Shown piece by piece: positions 32,980 through 33,766 of a DNA stretch of 33,766 nt (the stretch's first letter is position 1; each line of letters opens with the position of its first letter). The notes under the pieces were generated by a model. The model ran no database searches. It was given only the letters and a program-made list of their open reading frames with translations, and was not told the origin of the DNA. The translations under genes were made by a program, and so were the position numbers. The DNA is from Brachyspira murdochii. Its GTDB lineage: Bacteria > Spirochaetota > JAAYUW01. Location: positions 21,439 through 55,204 of the forward strand of contig DYJT01000012.1 in the NCBI GenBank assembly GCA_020722965.1, in the 5' to 3' direction.

Positions 32980-33699
32980 ATGACATTGAAGATAAAATTA
33001 ATATTAATAATATTTTTATTGCTTTTTGTATTTATCTTTGAAATCTATGGAATTGAAAAATTATGGGTAAAAGATTATTATGATCCATATAACCCTAAGA
33101 CAGAAGGCTCAATTCTCTCAAGGATAAAGAATGGTTGGTATCCTGCAGGTTTTGAATTTGATGGACTTGATTTTACGATGATCTGGATAAATAAAAATGT
33201 AAGCGATAAGCTTGATATACCTTTCAAAGTCACAATAGGAGATTTTGCTATTATAACTATACCTGATTCGGAGGAAGGTATAAACAAAATATTGCCAGAA
33301 AAACTCGGAACAAAATTTATCCCAATTGCAATTTCATATTATGCGGATGACTTGTTTATTTTTGCTATTCAATCTATTGAAAAAAGAACTCTTCAATCTT
33401 ATATTATTTCGCATTTTCATAAGACAGAAGAAAATGAAATAGCGGTAAATTTAAATAGTCTTTTGGAAAATGGTTATATACCTGTTGGTTTTTCTTATTA
33501 TCTTGATTATTATATTTTTCTATCTATTAAAATAAAAGAAGTTAAACCATCAAAAGATTTTTACTGGGGAATTGATTGGATTGCAAATCAAAAGATTAAT
33601 GTTGATAAATATTTTAACTCACTTTTTAAAAATAAATTTTATCCTTCTGATTATTCCGAAAGCACAGAGCTTCTTGGTGTACTTGTATTACATAGATAA
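32980..33699 (+). CDS. Exported protein with four tandem ~55-residue repeats
   Basis: A 239-residue protein with a signal peptide or anchor (hydrophobic 5-24). The mature part has four diverged repeats. Each repeat has a helix start (I/L-x-x-L/I), a Gly/Lys-aromatic-x-Pro turn and two beta strands ending in a hydrophobic run: about residues 45-70, 101-130, 158-183 and 212-237. The turn prolines are at 55, 115, 168 and 222, so the period is 53-60. NGWYPAGFEF and NGYIPVGFSYY are the clearest pair. The pattern recalls the bacterial tandem repeat domain 1 type of beta-rich repeat, but I cannot be sure. GAGG lies several bases before the ATG. Function unknown. Confidence 0.75.
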   Translation: MTLKIKLILIIFLLLFVFIFEIYGIEKLWVKDYYDPYNPKTEGSILSRIKNGWYPAGFEFDGLDFTMIWINKNVSDKLDIPFKVTIGDFAIITIPDSEEGINKILPEKLGTKFIPIAISYYADDLFIFAIQSIEKRTLQSYIISHFHKTEENEIAVNLNSLLENGYIPVGFSYYLDYYIFLSIKIKEVKPSKDFYWGIDWIANQKINVDKYFNSLFKNKFYPSDYSESTELLGVLVLHR

Positions 33700-33766
33700 T
33701 ATTGAAAAAATTATACTGAGTTAAGAAAAAAGTACAACTATTTAAGGTGTATTTCTTCTTGTAAAA

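Noticed and set aside
33742-33766. Possible last codons of a minus-strand gene entering from the right edge
   Set aside because: One frame reads a few residues and a TAA, but only about 8 codons are visible, so no gene can be supported.

Overview
The window is strongly AT-rich bacterial DNA that most likely comes from a low-GC spirochaete. The clearest marker is a full-length periplasmic flagellar outer-sheath protein, FlaA (14803-15765), a spirochaete hallmark. A second marker is a radical-SAM protein (20219-21766) whose unusual N-terminal domain and C-terminal cysteines match what I recall of the spirochaete-restricted 'spiro-SPASM' family. Aconitase and alanine racemase genes argue against Borrelia. 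A Brachyspira/Brevinema/Exilispira-like lineage is possible, but genus cannot be fixed from this window.

Layout. From 45 to 27221 every supported gene is on the minus strand, so this part is best read from right to left. pheS-pheT (27221 to 23740) is followed by a GNAT-like protein and a fumarylacetoacetate-hydrolase-family enzyme. Next comes a tight block (21766 to 15897): spiro-SPASM radical SAM protein, SpsF-type cytidylyltransferase, a PseG-like/zinc-ribbon/methyltransferase fusion, an N-acetylmuramoyl-L-alanine amidase and a small membrane-anchored protein. flaA follows as its own unit, with a FliA(sigma-28)-like promoter in front and a strong rho-independent terminator behind. Then come ftsY, cvpA-like, mutS2, an HpcH/HpaI-like aldolase-fold protein, gatB, a zinc-ribbon protein, tgt, a TraB-family membrane protein overlapping an HD-domain protein, sua5 overlapping a YigZ/IMPACT gene, alr, a 550-base gene-free AT-rich gap, a LysM membrane protein and a TPR lipoprotein-like/secreted protein.

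From 27.3 kb rightward the strands alternate: an exported hypothetical (+), a class I aminotransferase (+), aconitase (-), a 106-residue hypothetical (+), an SPFH/prohibitin-family protein (-) and an exported protein built from four repeats of about 55 residues (+). A bidirectional terminator separates the aminotransferase and aconitase genes.

Function. Most of the window is housekeeping: translation (pheST, gatB, tgt, sua5), protein targeting (ftsY), recombination/ribosome quality control (mutS2) and cell wall (alr, amidase, LysM). The part most likely to hold something undescribed is the 15.9-21.8 kb block next to flaA. It combines nonulosonate-like sugar activation enzymes (PseG-like, SpsF-like), a sugar/peptide-type methyltransferase and a radical SAM protein, and could make or attach a modified sugar on periplasmic flagella or another envelope structure. 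That role is inferred from domains and proximity only. Several starts were decided from Shine-Dalgarno placement, including six GTG starts. No tRNA, rRNA, CRISPR array, transposase or phage gene was seen.
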